From the NCBI GenBank assembly GCA_000231825.2, contig JH720293.1:3373522-3437521 (forward strand): a DNA stretch of 64,000 nt, in the 5' to 3' direction. A program made the translations under genes and the position numbers. Positions 39,095 to 51,094 of the stretch are shown here, in pieces (the stretch's first letter is position 1; each line of letters begins with the position of its first letter). The notes beneath the pieces were generated by a model that searched no databases, had not been told where the DNA came from, and worked only from the letters and a program-made list of their open reading frames with translations. This DNA is from Tetrahymena elliotti 4EA (taxonomy: Eukaryota; Ciliophora; Oligohymenophorea; Hymenostomatida; Tetrahymenidae).

Positions 39095-40380
39095 TTTTTT
39101 GAAATTATAATTTTTTTGCTATTTTAAAAGTTGTTAATTAAATTAGATTAAATTTGTTGCTCTTAAAGAGTGCAAAAGGTCTTTTTGGGTTAAAGTCATA
39201 AATTACAGATAAATAGATTTAAGCGTTGTAATATTTATTTTTCAGATTATTTTTAAAGCTTATCTAAAAAAAAAAATTTATGGTGAAATTCTCAAATCTC
39301 TTAAGATTTTTCTCAATTTTATCTTGTTAAAGCTTATCTTCTATCCATAAATTATTTTTGTAAAAATTTCTTTCAAAATTTCATATTATTTTTAAGGATG
39401 ACTGTAACTAAAATTAATAGATAAACATCAAGCATAATATATCATTAATTTATAAATTTGATGCTAAATTCATCATATTATTTATTCTTAAGTTAAAAAA
39501 GTTTACATAATTTAAAAAGTAATAACAAACTCAAATGTGTATCTTAACATCAATTAATTGTCTATTATCAATTTATTTTTTTCTAATATTTTTATCTTTT
39601 AAGTACTAAATAATCTCTCTATTTAAAGATTTTTTCAAAAAATATATTAATTTATTGATTTTTATTCCTAAACTCTTTAAATAATATTTTACGTAATGTA
39701 AAATAAATTATTTCCATTAATTAATTTAGAGAGATACTATTAGTAAAAACAATCAAAGCATATTTAAGATTAAGATTAACTAACAAAAAAAGGGAGTATA
39801 AATAATAATGAAAATAAGAAATTATTTTAATCAGTAAATCTTAAAAAGCTTAATTAAATTTAAAAATTAAATCTTTTAATTTAAAAACTAATAAAATAAT
39901 TAATTATAAAATTCATAAAAACTTCTAAGCAAAAAAGCTTAATTTTTTAAATAGTTTTATAATAAGAAAAATAAATGATTTTTTGTTATTTTGTTTACAT
40001 TCACTTAAAAATAAATTAAATTTTTATTAATCTTCAAAACTCAATTTGAGTAAATACGTTATAAGAAATTTGTATTTAATATACACTAGAAATACGTTAA
40101 TATGTAAAAAATTAAAAACAACAATTTTTAATAATCATAAATATTTGAGAATAGAATATTGAATGTCTGAATCCAAATTTGAATCTTTTTCTATTATTAC
40201 AATCAAAATAAAAAGATTTTTACTATTTTCTTTCACTTTAATAAAATTTGATATTACAAAATGATTGGAAAATTAATATGTTAATGTTATTTTTGAAATA
40301 TCTGAAAAAATCCTAATAGTACAATATAATTTTGATTTTGGAAGATATCTGATTTAAGAGAAATTTAATACTATTTTAGA
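39095..40380. other. Divergent intergenic region of 1.3 kb
   Basis: Separates the divergently transcribed lipid kinase and EAPP-like genes and so should hold both promoters. It is AT-rich with A/T runs and no recognisable element. Confidence 0.5.
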
Positions 40381-41762
40381 ATGGCACAGATTAATTCAAA
40401 GCAGTTAAATCTTTGTAGAATTTACAAAAGCTTTAATATTTTGCAGGTTAAGGATTAAAAGCCTTTAATAACAAATTTACTCTTAATTATTTATTATAAT
40501 ATTTTTTAGACATAAATTAATTTAAATAAATTAATCAACTTGATTTACAAAATATCAATCAATTTCTTTAGTTTTAGCATTTATGAATTAGCAAAGCAAA
40601 TTATAAGAAGGAATAACTCATTAAAGTAATTTTAACATTCTTCTTTTTCAGAGAGATTCTACAAATTACTTCTGCAAGCTTTAGTAAACTCATTCAGAGG
40701 TTTAGTAATTATATTTAAAATAAAATCCATTAATAGTTGAAATCGAAGAGTAGAATAATCAAAGTTCTTAATAGCAAAATAAACTTCGAGAATAAGAGGA
40801 AGAAGATGATTGGGATCCCTTACCTCCAAAAAAAGAAAATAGTATTCTCAACAAGCTGAAAGTCAACTTTACAAGTAAATTAATTTATTTAAAAATGACA
40901 AATATATTTTGACATTTTATCATTTTATCTAGATAAAGAAATAAAGTTTTAAGGAGAGACATAATTTAGAGATGTAGTATTTGATTTAGGGGAGTTTGCA
41001 GAATTTGATGAAGAGGAACTTAATGACTATTACGCAGAAGAACATAAAGATTCAAATAATTAGGAAACATAAAATAATAATAGGGAAAAGATAGATTTCG
41101 ATGATGAAGAAGTTTAAGTTGATGATAAAAATAAACTTTTTTAAGATAGCAAGGAAGCAATTAAAAAATTGAGAAAATAAATTTAAATGGAAGATGTATT
41201 TTTTAATCCAATTTAAGATGAAGAAGATGATGTTTGGGTCAAATAAAATTTAAGTAAAAAAAAAATATTTATATTTTTTGTATATTAATTATTTTTACTT
41301 AAAATAGAAACTGATATCTCTTAGAAGACAGGAACAATATTGAGTTGTCCTTGCTGCTTTGTTTAACTTTCTTATGACTCTTAGAGACATGAGTTTTATG
41401 ACAACTAGTATAGATCAATTTGTGTTAAGAATATAAAAATAAATACTAGCAAAATAATTCAACCAATAGAAGAAGATAGTGAGGAAGCAACAAAGGCTCA
41501 AATGAGACAAAAGTTTAGAAAAAATAGAAGAAAACAGTAAAAAACTAAGAAAGAACAAGTGCAAAGTACTCTAGTTATCAATGAAAATGATGATTTAGCA
41601 AATTAAAATTTAGAGGAGTTAGAATAGTAAATAAATAAGTAAAAAGATTCTTTCTTAATTTATTTTAGTGCAGAATGTGTGCATTGTTCAACTGAAGTAG
41701 CTGCCTATGAATTGAATGAAAAAGTTTACCACTTTTTCAATGTGATCCCTAGTTTAGGTTGA
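40381..41762 (+). CDS. E2F-associated phosphoprotein (EAPP)-like protein
   Basis: The C-terminal half matches the EAPP C-terminal domain. ILSCPCCFVQLSYDSQRHE is followed by YDNQYRSICVKN and, after a basic linker, by CVHCSTEVAAYE, then VYHFFNVIPS near the end. Two Cys pairs (CPCC and CVHC) and the QRHE segment are the hallmark; a zinc site is likely. The middle is acidic, with EEEDDWDPLPPKKEN and EDDVWVKQNL. Human EAPP interacts with E2F factors; here the role may be more general. Introns start near 40874 (to about 40933) and at 41259ish (to 41308). The N-terminal exons (40381-40740) are uncertain: the ATG at 40381 gives MAQINSKQLNLCRIYKSF, but the joins into the acidic exon are not resolved. 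Stop TGA at 41760-41762. Confidence 0.8.
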
Positions 41763-42630
41763 AAATATTAAAGGTTGATCAAATGATTCTTTGAATTTTC
41801 TAAAGACTTTTTATAAAAGAAAAATTGAATATATCTAAAAATTATAAAATTAATGTAGAATTTTATTTAATAAGTTTGTAAAATACTTGTCTATAATTTT
41901 TGTTTTCAAATATCTAAATAGTTTCCAAAAAAATATTCGAAATTTCAATCAAAATAATAATAATTTACAAAAGATATGTCATTTTGTTTTTCAAAAATGA
42001 ATGACTAAGTAATATTTGTGTTTTTTTAGACAAAAGAAAAGAAAATAAAATAAAAAATTTGGAAAAGGTAGAGCTAAATTGTTTAATATAATTTCATAAA
42101 ACTTCCAAAGTTGAGTAACAGATACTACTTTAATATAATTTTACAAGACGAAAATCCCTCTTATTTTATCAAAATTTATTAACTTTTTTATTTGTTTTGT
42201 TTTAGAAACTTAAAATTTAACTATTTAGTTTTTAGTTACTTAAATATCTTTTCAATCTATGTTGTAAATAATAGTAAATTTCAATTTAAACAAAAATTTT
42301 ATAAAGGATTTTAATGGCTTGAATGTTTATGTTTTTTAAGCTTGTTTGATTTGTTTGCTTTTGATATAATTTTAGAAAACTTTATACATTATATAAAGTT
42401 TTTTGCTGACAGCAAAGTGAAAATTTATGGTAAATATCCTTTAAAGTATTTCATTGATATATTTAATACGTCAGAATTTGTACTCTATTACAAATTACAT
42501 TCGTTTTTAAACTGTAAAATTTAATGAATTTGGATGATACTAGTTAAAATCTAAAATCAAATTATTCATTGCAAAAATATTATTAATTTCAAAAAAAACA
42601 AACAATTCAATTAGATAATTTATTTTAGAA
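41763..42630. other. Intergenic stretch of about 0.9 kb
   Basis: Contains the downstream flank of the EAPP-like gene and the presumed promoter of the hydrolase. A 60-codon open frame at 42342-42524 is AT-rich and has no splice or domain support. Nothing else seen. Confidence 0.45.
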
Positions 42631-43714
42631 ATGGAAGGTAAAAATTGTGCTTCTCATTTTAAGGATGCTAAATGGAGAGAAGCATATATTGAGGAAGTAA
42701 TGAAACAAGAATAAAGTGAGAAGTATAGAGGACCAGTACCTGGTGAAGGAGTTACATATCCAGTTGAGAATTGGTTTGATTTTGAAGTTTAAGATAGTAG
42801 TAAAAAGCCATTAAAACTTCATACTTACAGATATCCAGCTGAAGGAAAAAGAGTTGCTGTATTTGTTATTTTCCATGGTCTTAATTCTCATTTAGGAAGA
42901 TCTGCTCATATTGCTAAAGCTTTAAGCTAAAGTGGAATAGAATCTGTTGGTTTTGATTATAGGTAATCATTTTTATTTTAATTGTTTAACTAACTGAATT
43001 GTACAAAATCTTAATAGAGGATTTGGGAAAAGTGAAGGAGCTAGAGGAGTAAATTCATCTCATGATATTTTGATTGATGACGTTGAGAAGTTTCTTAAAC
43101 ATGTAGAAAATGTATACAAGGGAGAAAAAATATTTATAGGTGGTTAAAGTTGGGGTGGATAAATTTGTTACACATTGACATTAAATAATCCTAATCGTTT
43201 TGCAGGAGTAGTTTTTTATGCTCCAGCTATTAAAGATAACAAAAAAAATAGTCCTTTTGGTAAAATGTTTGCTTGTGCTCTAGGTGCTCTCTTTCCATCT
43301 ATGAAAACAATTGGTAAATAAAAAAAATTAATTTATATATAATATCTAAATTTATAAAATAAAAAAGAATAAAAGCATGGATTTGCAAATAAAAATCCTG
43401 CAGTATCTGAAAGTTTTCCTAAGGATCCTTATTCTTATACTGATAAAATAATACCAGGCACCATTAGAAATGTTATCAACTAGTAAGAAGTATTAAGCAC
43501 AACATATAAATAGTATAAAGCACCTTTCTTAATTTTTACTGCTGGTGTTGATAAGCTTGTGGATCCTTTATTAGGATTTGATCTGATGGATGAGTCTCCT
43601 TCTCAAGATAAAACTCATGTCTTTTATGAAAATTGCTGGCATAATATGTGGGGAGAGATTGAAGTATACAGTGCAATCGAAAAAACTAAAGATTGGATTT
43701 TAAAAAGAATTTGA
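42631..43714 (+). CDS. Alpha/beta hydrolase, monoglyceride-lipase-like, 324 aa
   Basis: Serine hydrolase of the monoacylglycerol lipase type, predicted to cleave monoacylglycerols or lysolipids to fatty acid and alcohol. Three exons, 42631-42962, 43018-43313 and 43368-43714, total 325 codons. Features in order: HTYRYPAEGKRVAVFVIFHG (first strands and oxyanion HG), GFDYRGFGKSEGARG (the typical D-x-R-G-x-G-x-S), GGQSWGGQ with nucleophile Ser at 43148-43150, VVFYAPAI, then AGVDKLVDP (acid Asp) and NCWHNMW (catalytic His). The Gln just before the nucleophile is TAA. No signal peptide or membrane segment is seen, so it is probably cytosolic or peripheral. Length and motif order are those of a complete enzyme. 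Confidence 0.93.
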
Positions 43715-44539
43715 CTAAAACTTTGGTTTTTATAATTTGTGTTATCTTTTTGTAAAAAATAATAGATGAAAACTAAAATCACATTCATGGAATATTACCT
43801 AACTAGTTAGAAAAATAAAATCATATAATTGAAATCTTTTTTACGAGCTAGTTCCATTCAAAAATAATTTTTTATAGGCTAACTAATAATTTTCATTCAA
43901 AATCAATATTTTACACATTTTCATATAAAATTAAAACTGCATTCAAAAGTCAAAAAATTACTAATAATTTTAATTGAAATGGGGTTGATAAATTAACTTG
44001 ATAATAACAAAAATACAATTTACATTTTATCATAAAAACTTTAGAGAACATCAATTATTAATTTTGTTACTAAATTTTACTTCTTGATGAACATAAACTT
44101 TGAAGTTTATTTTTTTCTCTTAATTTGTTAAAAGCTATCCAAAGTAGAGTAATATAGGTTTAAAATAATGATTTTTTAATAGAGAGAGAACTTAACAAAA
44201 ACTAAATATTCCCATTTTTAAGTTTTAATTTACACTTTTTATTTTCATTTAAATTTATTTAAAATTTTAAAAAGAAAAATAAAACATATTTGAATGAATA
44301 AAATAATACTTAGACAATATTATTTATTAATACTAAATAGATATTAAATATTTCCATAAATCTCAGTTTTAAAATAACTACTACCCTTTTTACTAAAATC
44401 TAAATTATTTCAAATTTAAAAAGTAAAATAAAATAAATTTTAATCTATAAAATAATACTTAATATTTTTAATATTATTTGAGCACATATTATATATTAAG
44501 TATTTACACATTATTAATTTAACTACACACTAAATTGTA
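43715..44539. other. AT-rich stretch between convergent genes
   Basis: Lies between the 3' ends of the hydrolase gene and the twin-CX3C gene. No feature that I can support. Confidence 0.5.
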
Positions 44540-45096
44540 TCAGTGGTTTTGGAAATCACCTTGCTAGGTAGCTGCCTTTTTATCTTTACCATATAAAAAT
44601 TCATTGAAACTTAAACCGAAGAGTTAGTAAAAGAATCCAGTTCTATCTTCTCTTAATTTTTTATCAAATGTTGGAAGATTTTTTACTTCCATATTTAATC
44701 TTTATGCATTTTCACCTTAATATCTAGTTTCTAATTTATCTACATACTATTTAAAAAAGGATTAATGATTATTTAATATTATTGATAAATACTGAATCAT
44801 ATATTTTTTCGCATTCATTTATACATTCTGCCTTGGATTCTTCAGTCAAATTTGAACATTTTTCCATGCATTAATTGTACTCTAATAATTTTTAAAAAAT
44901 GATAATTATTAATAATAATTGTAATTATATAATCTAGAACCTTCAGTTAACTAAAAATAAACTTTCATTCTCTCTTGCTTCTCACTTGAATAAACCTATT
45001 GGACATTAAGAGCTAAATTAAGAAGATGTATGACTAAAATCTATTTTTACTTACAGTGTAGACATCTTTTCTTAAAAATACATCCTTTTTCAACAT
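44540..45096 (-). CDS. Small twin-CX3C protein, 130 aa (small-TIM-like, putative mitochondrial intermembrane space)
   Basis: Four exons in consistent phase: 45055-45096, 44941-44995, 44793-44881, 44540-44746. The middle reads NQCMEKC, ten residues, then CINEC: two CX3C motifs, the signature of small TIM chaperones and related intermembrane-space proteins folded by the Mia40 disulfide relay. The spacing of 10 is one or so shorter than is usual in Tim8/9/10/13. The flanks are charged (MLKKDVFLRKDVYT before, YVDKLETRYQGEN after), and the C-terminal 60 residues (FFYQLFGLSFNEFLYG) go beyond the normal small TIM. It could be a divergent small TIM or a lineage-specific intermembrane-space protein. 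No presequence is visible, which is normal for this class. Confidence 0.7.
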
Positions 45097-45560
45097 TTTT
45101 TCTTCAGACTTTTTCTATTTTACAATTACCTAAAAATTATCAAAATTAATTATGATTATTAATTAATCTGCAAATCTATCTAGAATTTAATCAGAATATT
45201 AAAAATAGAAAATTTGTTTATTTTAAATTTGTTATTTTTAGTTGTAAACAGTTAATTTTTTAATATTATTTAAAAATATAAAATTTTATATTAAAATCAT
45301 GTAAAAAATGTATTAAAGTATTTAATAGAATGAATTGTTTGTTATCAGTAAAAAGTCAGAGATGATAAATTATTTGGAGAATATTAATTTAATAGGATAT
45401 GGTATGTACAAATAAATAGATAAAGTGAATATTTTATATTAGTTTAACAATTCAATAATTGATTAGAATAAGTTTAAGTGATAGTAATTTAGTAGTTGGT
45501 AATCTAGAATTTTCTTAATTTAAATATTTTAAGTTATTATTTTTAGATTGGTTCATTTAT
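45097..45560. other. Intergenic stretch
   Basis: AT-rich, upstream of the twin-CX3C gene and downstream of the possible small gene that follows. Nothing recognisable. Confidence 0.5.
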
Positions 45561-46105
45561 TCAAAATATTAAATTGATTATTATTTTCTAAATCTCAGTA
45601 TTTATCGAGAGAGCATCTTGTTCTTTATACAGTAGTAAAAGATTCTTCAATGTAATCACAATTTTATCTATGCCTATTTTAAAGTAATAAAGATATTTAG
45701 TTTTTTGTTTTTAGAAAAAACTTGTAAAAATATGTATTTGGTTGGAAAAGAAGGTTTATTAAAATATATTTAATACTCCCGTTAAACCAAAATTCAATTT
45801 AAGCATCCTGCATGGATTACATAGTCATTAAGAATCTAGTAATCAAACCATAGGTGCTCATTCATTTTTAATCATCTAGTGAATTTATTAGATCTGAATA
45901 GTTATATTACAGATCCTTAATCCATTAGATTTTAAGCAAAATTACCTTTATGATTAATAAAACTGTAGAATGTGCATAATTGTCTCCATTTAGGAGAATG
46001 TGGCTAATCGTGCAACAAACTATGCTGAAAAAGTAGATCTTTAGAGATTCTCTTCTCTAAGTTTCTGCTTTTTAATCTCTGACTTTGAATACTTGATTTT
46101 AGATT
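45561..46105 (-). CDS. Possible small spliced gene, 5' end unresolved
   Basis: Three minus-strand exon candidates join in consistent phase: from about 46105 down to 45946, 45777-45856 (80 nt), and 45561-45673 (113 nt, TGA at 45561-45563). The two introns are 89 and 103 nt. The product reads KKQKLREENLQRSTFSAQFV, then STYGLITRFLMTMQSMQDAQ, then FWFNGSIDKIVITLKNLL, ending in Ile/Leu-rich sequence. Exon GC is higher than in the flanks. I do not recognise it. The frame stays open upstream of 46105 without a clear start, so the N-terminus is missing from this model. A chance assembly cannot be excluded. Confidence 0.4.
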
Positions 46106-46907
46106 TAGTAATTTATTTGATTATTATTTTTTAATATTTCAAATGAAATAAAGATATTTTTAAATTAAAAATATATGCAATTTAGTTCTATCTAATTTAT
46201 CCTGCTAAACATGCATTATTTATTAATCTAATAAATTCAATAAATTTTAATACAAGATGGACAGATTTTTCTTAAAAATACAAATTTAAAATAAATTTAT
46301 GAAGAAAATAATAAATGTTGTACAATAGAAATTAATTGGCAATTTTATTAGTCTTTTTTTTTTCAATAATTTTAAAATAAATTATGATAAAGAAAGCATA
46401 GAAGTACCTGAGTATTTAAATATTTATACAATTACACATAATTAATTTAATAAAAAAAATAGATTGTTCTCTCAACAAATTTATTTTTAAAATAAAAATT
46501 ACAAAATAATCAATCACCTCATTTTTTTGTTAAATTTTTTAGCATAAATTTGTTTTTTCATCACTAAACATAATAAAGATTTATTTTTTAAAAAAACATG
46601 AGTGTTTATAATATTTTAATTAAAAATAAATTAAGTTGAATATTTAAATAGAAATAATAAAATTATTTAAAGAATTAATTTACAAAATAATTTATTTAAT
46701 ACTTTTGAGCATTGACACATTTGTTTATTCGTTTAATTCTTTTTGATATTTAAATTCAAATAATTAACGATAACAAAGAAAAATGTGTTTGATAGATAGT
46801 TCTTAATTAGATTTTGCTAACAAAAGATTAATTAATTTACTTCAGAAAAAATATTCAAAATAATAGCTTTTTAATTGATTAAATTTTTAAGTAATTATCG
46901 AGTGTAC
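46106..46907. other. Intergenic stretch of about 0.8 kb
   Basis: AT-rich; it may hold the first exon of the preceding minus-strand candidate and the promoter of the next plus-strand gene. No element recognised. Confidence 0.4.
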
Positions 46908-49497
46908 ATGAAGTAATTTTAGAATAAAATCAAAGATTTTATAAACAAGACTTAAATATTTAGCTAAAATAATTAAGATGAAGAAATAATTGTTGAAAAA
47001 GGATCTGAAAATTACAAGATCCTTCATTCATTAACAAATAAGTTATTTTAGAATTCTATTTTGACTATAAAGATATATGACCTAAATTAATAGTAAGTAG
47101 AATGTAATTTTAGTTGGAATTGTAATAATGTGAACAACCCTAACACATTTAATTCAACTTCAAGAAATTCTCATGTTTAAGAATAAGATGATTTTAAGAA
47201 TTACACAAACATGTATGAATTCAGTGCACAAGATATTAATTCATATGTACGTGTCTTTATACATCCAAAAAAGGATCCTTCTACTGAGTAATTTATCTAA
47301 ATATCTTTTATATTTTGAAAATAATATTTTGTGTTTAAAATACTAAATATGCTCAAAAATTTAAGGAAAAGCTTAGTCATATATTTAGAAATTTTTTATT
47401 TTTGTTTTTAAAGATGATTTATCAAAAATAAATATTAATAATAGGATAATTTTGAAAGTAGGACCTATATAAATGGATCCTGATACTAAGTATACTGTCT
47501 AGAGTGTATTATATAGTGGTATAGTAAATATTCCAGTGAAAGTAGGAAAAGATCTTGAATAGGCTAATATGATTATCAGTCCCTAAAATATTATTATTAG
47601 AATATCTTCTTAACCTTAAAGTGACTGTCTTAAAATATTAAATCATTTAACTGATATTCGAATAGCATATAGTGAAAAAAAAGGACCAATAAGTGAAAAA
47701 AACTTTAAGATAATATTTCCAAAGAGATCTGTACTTTAAAATAATTCACTTTTACCTTGCATTCAATTAGAAAATGCCTTAGATATACAAGCAGAATCTA
47801 GATATTTTAGGGATTACATTTATATAGTTTTACGTTCTTTAGCAGCCAAATAGACATTTATTGATGAGAAAATTATTTCAAATCTAAATATAGATCCTAA
47901 ATAATATATTAAAGATTTCAGTTAGTTTACAGAAGCTATTTTAAAATATATCCATCATTCAAAGATATAAAATCATTACTAACATTTAATGTCAAAATTG
48001 AAGGAAGAAAACAAATGCTTGCTTGTAATAAAATCTTTACTTAAAACTAAATTCATTTTATATTTTCTAAATTATTTATTGAAGAAATTTAATTTTTAAA
48101 AGAGTGAAGTAGATAGCATGGAAGAAGAATGTCATTTGGTAATTCAGACATTTAAGCAAATCTTGCAATAATAGGGTATCTCTTGTGGAGAAGAATTAGA
48201 ATACTAAACAAGAAAAGACTATAGAATGAGTAGGAGAGATATTTAAGAAGAAAATCTTATATTAAAAGAGAGGATATAGTAGTTAGAAGGGGAGTTATAA
48301 TTTTTGTAGAATTTTCACTCTACTTCTAATAATAATGTCAATTCAAATAACTCGCGTCACAAAGGCAGCAGCTCTAGACTCAGCAACAGTGAAAAAGATG
48401 AGTTAATTAGTTAAAAAGAATCCGATAGTATAATTAAATAAGTTGAAAAAAAATATCAAATGAAATTGTAGAAATCTTACATGGAAATGGAAGAAATTAA
48501 AGATTAGATGAATTCTAAAATTTAAGAATAACTTTTAATTATCAACAATCTAGAAAACAAAAATCATGATCTTCGAAGTTAGATATAAATTTTAGAGAAA
48601 TCTTAAAACTATTTTAGTGTTGAAAGAAGAAGCTTCACATAAAACGTTCACTAAGGAAATAACAATATAAACAGGGAGTTAGATGGTTTAAAAAAATAAC
48701 TTTTATAGTTTTAGATAGAGATGAATTAGAAGTAGATCCAAAATGAAGAAATTTTAAAATTATAATTACAGAATTAATAACTCAAGTATGAAGTTGATAA
48801 AATGAAATAAAATATAAATGAGAATCAAAATTTTAATAACTCTACTCTTACTACTACAAGAGCAAAAATATTTGATAACACTCCAGTTAGAAGTAGAAAT
48901 AACACAATATATAATGATGAAGGCAATTAAAATAACTAAAATTAGACAAGAACATTCAGATCTAGCAGCTATAATAATATTCCATCATAGAGAAATGCAA
49001 CATCATCTTCTTTAACAAGACCATACTTACCCATTTAAGAAATTAGTAACCAAACGAATAGATATCAAGCAAATAGTATTAGACAAAGAGTTCCTAGTGT
49101 AAACAATAGCTACAATTTTGTCACAGAACCAAATGAATTACATGTTAAGAGTGTACAATAAAATGCTAATGGATTTAACTAAAATAGCTGTAAGACACTC
49201 CAATATATCAATATGAATAACAAAGAAAACTAAAATTATGGAAATCATTTAAATAATTTTTAAGAGATGAACTCAAATTATCAATTAAATAAAGTCAGTT
49301 AACAATAAAATTCTTTCAATCAAAATAATAATTAAAAGCCTAATTACTAATACTAGATGCAGTAGTAAGATTAACCATTTAAAGAAAATGTGGCTTTTAT
49401 TAATCAAATAAATAAATAAAATTTCAAAAACTATTGTACACAAACAACAGTCAATACAAATTTAAATTCTAAAAATTAAAGATATTAAAATTATTGA
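46908..49497 (+). CDS. Coiled-coil protein with structured N-terminal region, function unknown
   Basis: The N-terminal part (ATG at 46908) is a non-repetitive, probably beta-rich region (NKLFQNSILTIKIYDL, SYVRVFIHPKKDPS). After an intron between about 47288 and 47412, whose exact edges I could not make agree in phase, it continues with ILKVGPIQMDPDTKY, IIIRISSQPQSDC and FRDYIYIVLRSLAAKQ. From about 48110 it turns into long coiled coil (LILKERIQQLEGELQFL, YMEMEEIKDQMNSKIQ, EILKLQLQNQQLKYEVDK). The C-terminal 230 residues are Asn/Gln/Ser-rich and end at TGA 49495-49497. The plan of a globular head plus coiled coil resembles centriolar or transport adaptors, but I cannot assign a family. Confidence 0.65.
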
Positions 49498-49880
49498 GTA
49501 GCTAGTTTCTTTATAAATGTTAATTTGTAAAATAATTTTTAGAGAGAGATATACTGTTCCAAAATAATATTCTTAATGCTTGTTTAATTTTCTATCTAAT
49601 TATTTTTTATTATCAATTGTTATTCTATGATCATTTAAGGAATACACAGCTTTTATTAATCAAATAAATAAAATTTCCAAAACAAAAGTCCATAAATAAC
49701 ACTCAATAAAAATTTATTCTCTAGTCATCAAAATTTTTAATTATTGAACAATCTCTTTAAAATTTTAATTTTTTACATATTCTTTGTCGATATTCTGTTA
49801 GAAATTATCATTTTTAATTTAATTTCAAATTATTTTTTTCAAATCAATTGTTATTATATGCTCAATTAATACTTTACTTT
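49390..49880. repeat. Degenerate tandem duplication of a gene's 3' end (~250-bp unit)
   Basis: Unit 1 (about 49390-49640) covers the last 35 codons of the coiled-coil gene and its 3' flank; unit 2 (about 49640-49880) repeats it. Shared landmarks: GCTTTTATTAATCAAATAAA; AAAATTTC with CAAAA; GTACACAAACAACAGTCAAT against GTCCATAAATAACACTCAAT; AATTATTGA; then ATCAATTGTTATTCTATG against ATCAATTGTTATTATATG. The copies differ by many substitutions and indels. Confidence 0.6.
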
Positions 49881-49939
49881 TTTCCCTTTCTAAAATATAG
49901 AGTTTTAAATTCAATGTATTTTTGTAAACTTCTACTTTT
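49498..49939. other. Spacer holding the decayed duplicate
   Basis: Between the coiled-coil gene and the small basic-protein gene. Most of it is the second copy of the duplicated 3' end described separately; I see no independent gene. Confidence 0.5.
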
Positions 49940-50779
49940 ATGATCCAAGTAATTACTAGTTTGCAAACCAAGAGTTTTAATTCCAAAATTAAAAATTAAT
50001 TTAGTAGAAATAAAAGTAAAGAAGTAGCTTTATTAATGATAGATGATAAATTAGCTAAAAGATAATATAGTGAACCAAATTAATATGAGTTCTATAATAA
50101 TGGCTCAACTTTGCAACGAAATTTGAAGATTGAAACAAAAAGATAGATGTTTTCTAGTAGAATAAAGAATAAGGATTTTGTTAAGCTTGCTTTATAAAGG
50201 CAAAACTAATAAACCCAATCTTTTCATAATAGTGGAACACAAACAGAAAAGATAAACTCAGATGTGCTAAACTATTAAATTGAAAAAAATTGTCATACTT
50301 AAGAACAAGAAGATTTATGTCAAAATATCATTTAGTAAAAGAGATACTAAAGTTTAAACAGAAATAAGAAATCTTTATCCATATTTTAAAATAATATAAT
50401 ATATGGTGCTTTAATAAATCCTTAATGTAGTATAAATAGAGTCGTGGAATTCAAATTACCTAAACTCGACCATTAAATGAATAATAATTGTTAAAAAGTT
50501 AAAGAATTATAGCAACTAAGTAAAGTAAAAAAAAATTAAATTTAAAAAACTCTCTAGTATGCTAGATAAAGCTAATAATCTCAATTCAGTTAATTAATTC
50601 TCCCTCCAATTTAATCTGTAGATTAAACTACAAATTTAAAAAGTAAGGTATTTTCAGAAATGAAAAAGGAAAGATTTTAGAAATTTAACTCTGATTTAAA
50701 AGAAAGAATTTTTAAAATACAAGATACCTACATAAATAAAATACCATTTAGTCATTATGTGCCAACAGAGATATACTGA
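49940..50779 (+). CDS. Basic Gln/Lys/Asn-rich protein, 279 aa, unrecognised
   Basis: A single-exon ciliate-code frame from the ATG at 49940 (MIQVITSLQTKSFNSKIKNQ) to TGA 50777-50779. It is rich in Lys, Gln, Asn and Ser, and contains ALLMIDDKLAKRQYSEP, FKLPKLDHQMNNN, FSQLILPPIQS and a C-terminal charged stretch, EMKKERFQKFNSDLKERI. No known domain. The frame is higher in GC than its flanks, and two thirds of its Gln codons are TAA/TAG, as in neighbouring genes. It could instead be a 3' exon of the upstream coiled-coil gene, but that gene's frame ends cleanly and this one has its own start. Confidence 0.6.
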
Positions 50780-51094
50780 CTTAAAATAAAATTTATTGAA
50801 TTATAAAAAATTAAAAATAAACAGCTAAACATCATCTAAACAAATTGGTTTGAATTAAAATAAATTTTGTTTTTTTTGTTTCGAATGGTCTTAGTTCATC
50901 CAGACTAATTTGTTTGTTATTTAAGTAGATCTAATTTATGTGTGTATTCGTGCCTTATATAAATAAAATGAATCTAATATGATTTTTTTAAAGAAAAAAA
51001 ATGAAAATTTTCTTTGAGGCAATGAATGATTGTTTATTAATCCTATTAAAGAACATTTACTAAAAAACAGAAAGGCATAAATTAATTAATACTT
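50780..51094. other. Short spacer between convergent genes
   Basis: About 315 bp of AT-rich sequence, with nothing recognisable. Confidence 0.5.

Noticed and set aside
40381..40740. LYR-motif mitochondrial assembly factor at the EAPP locus
   Set aside because: The sequence LCRIYKSF is suggestive, but the rest of the LYR domain is not visible, and the downstream exon reads better in another frame that belongs to the EAPP-like gene.
42342..42524. 60-codon plus-strand open frame before the hydrolase gene
   Set aside because: AT content is that of intergenic DNA, and there is no motif or splice context; such lengths occur by chance when few stops exist.
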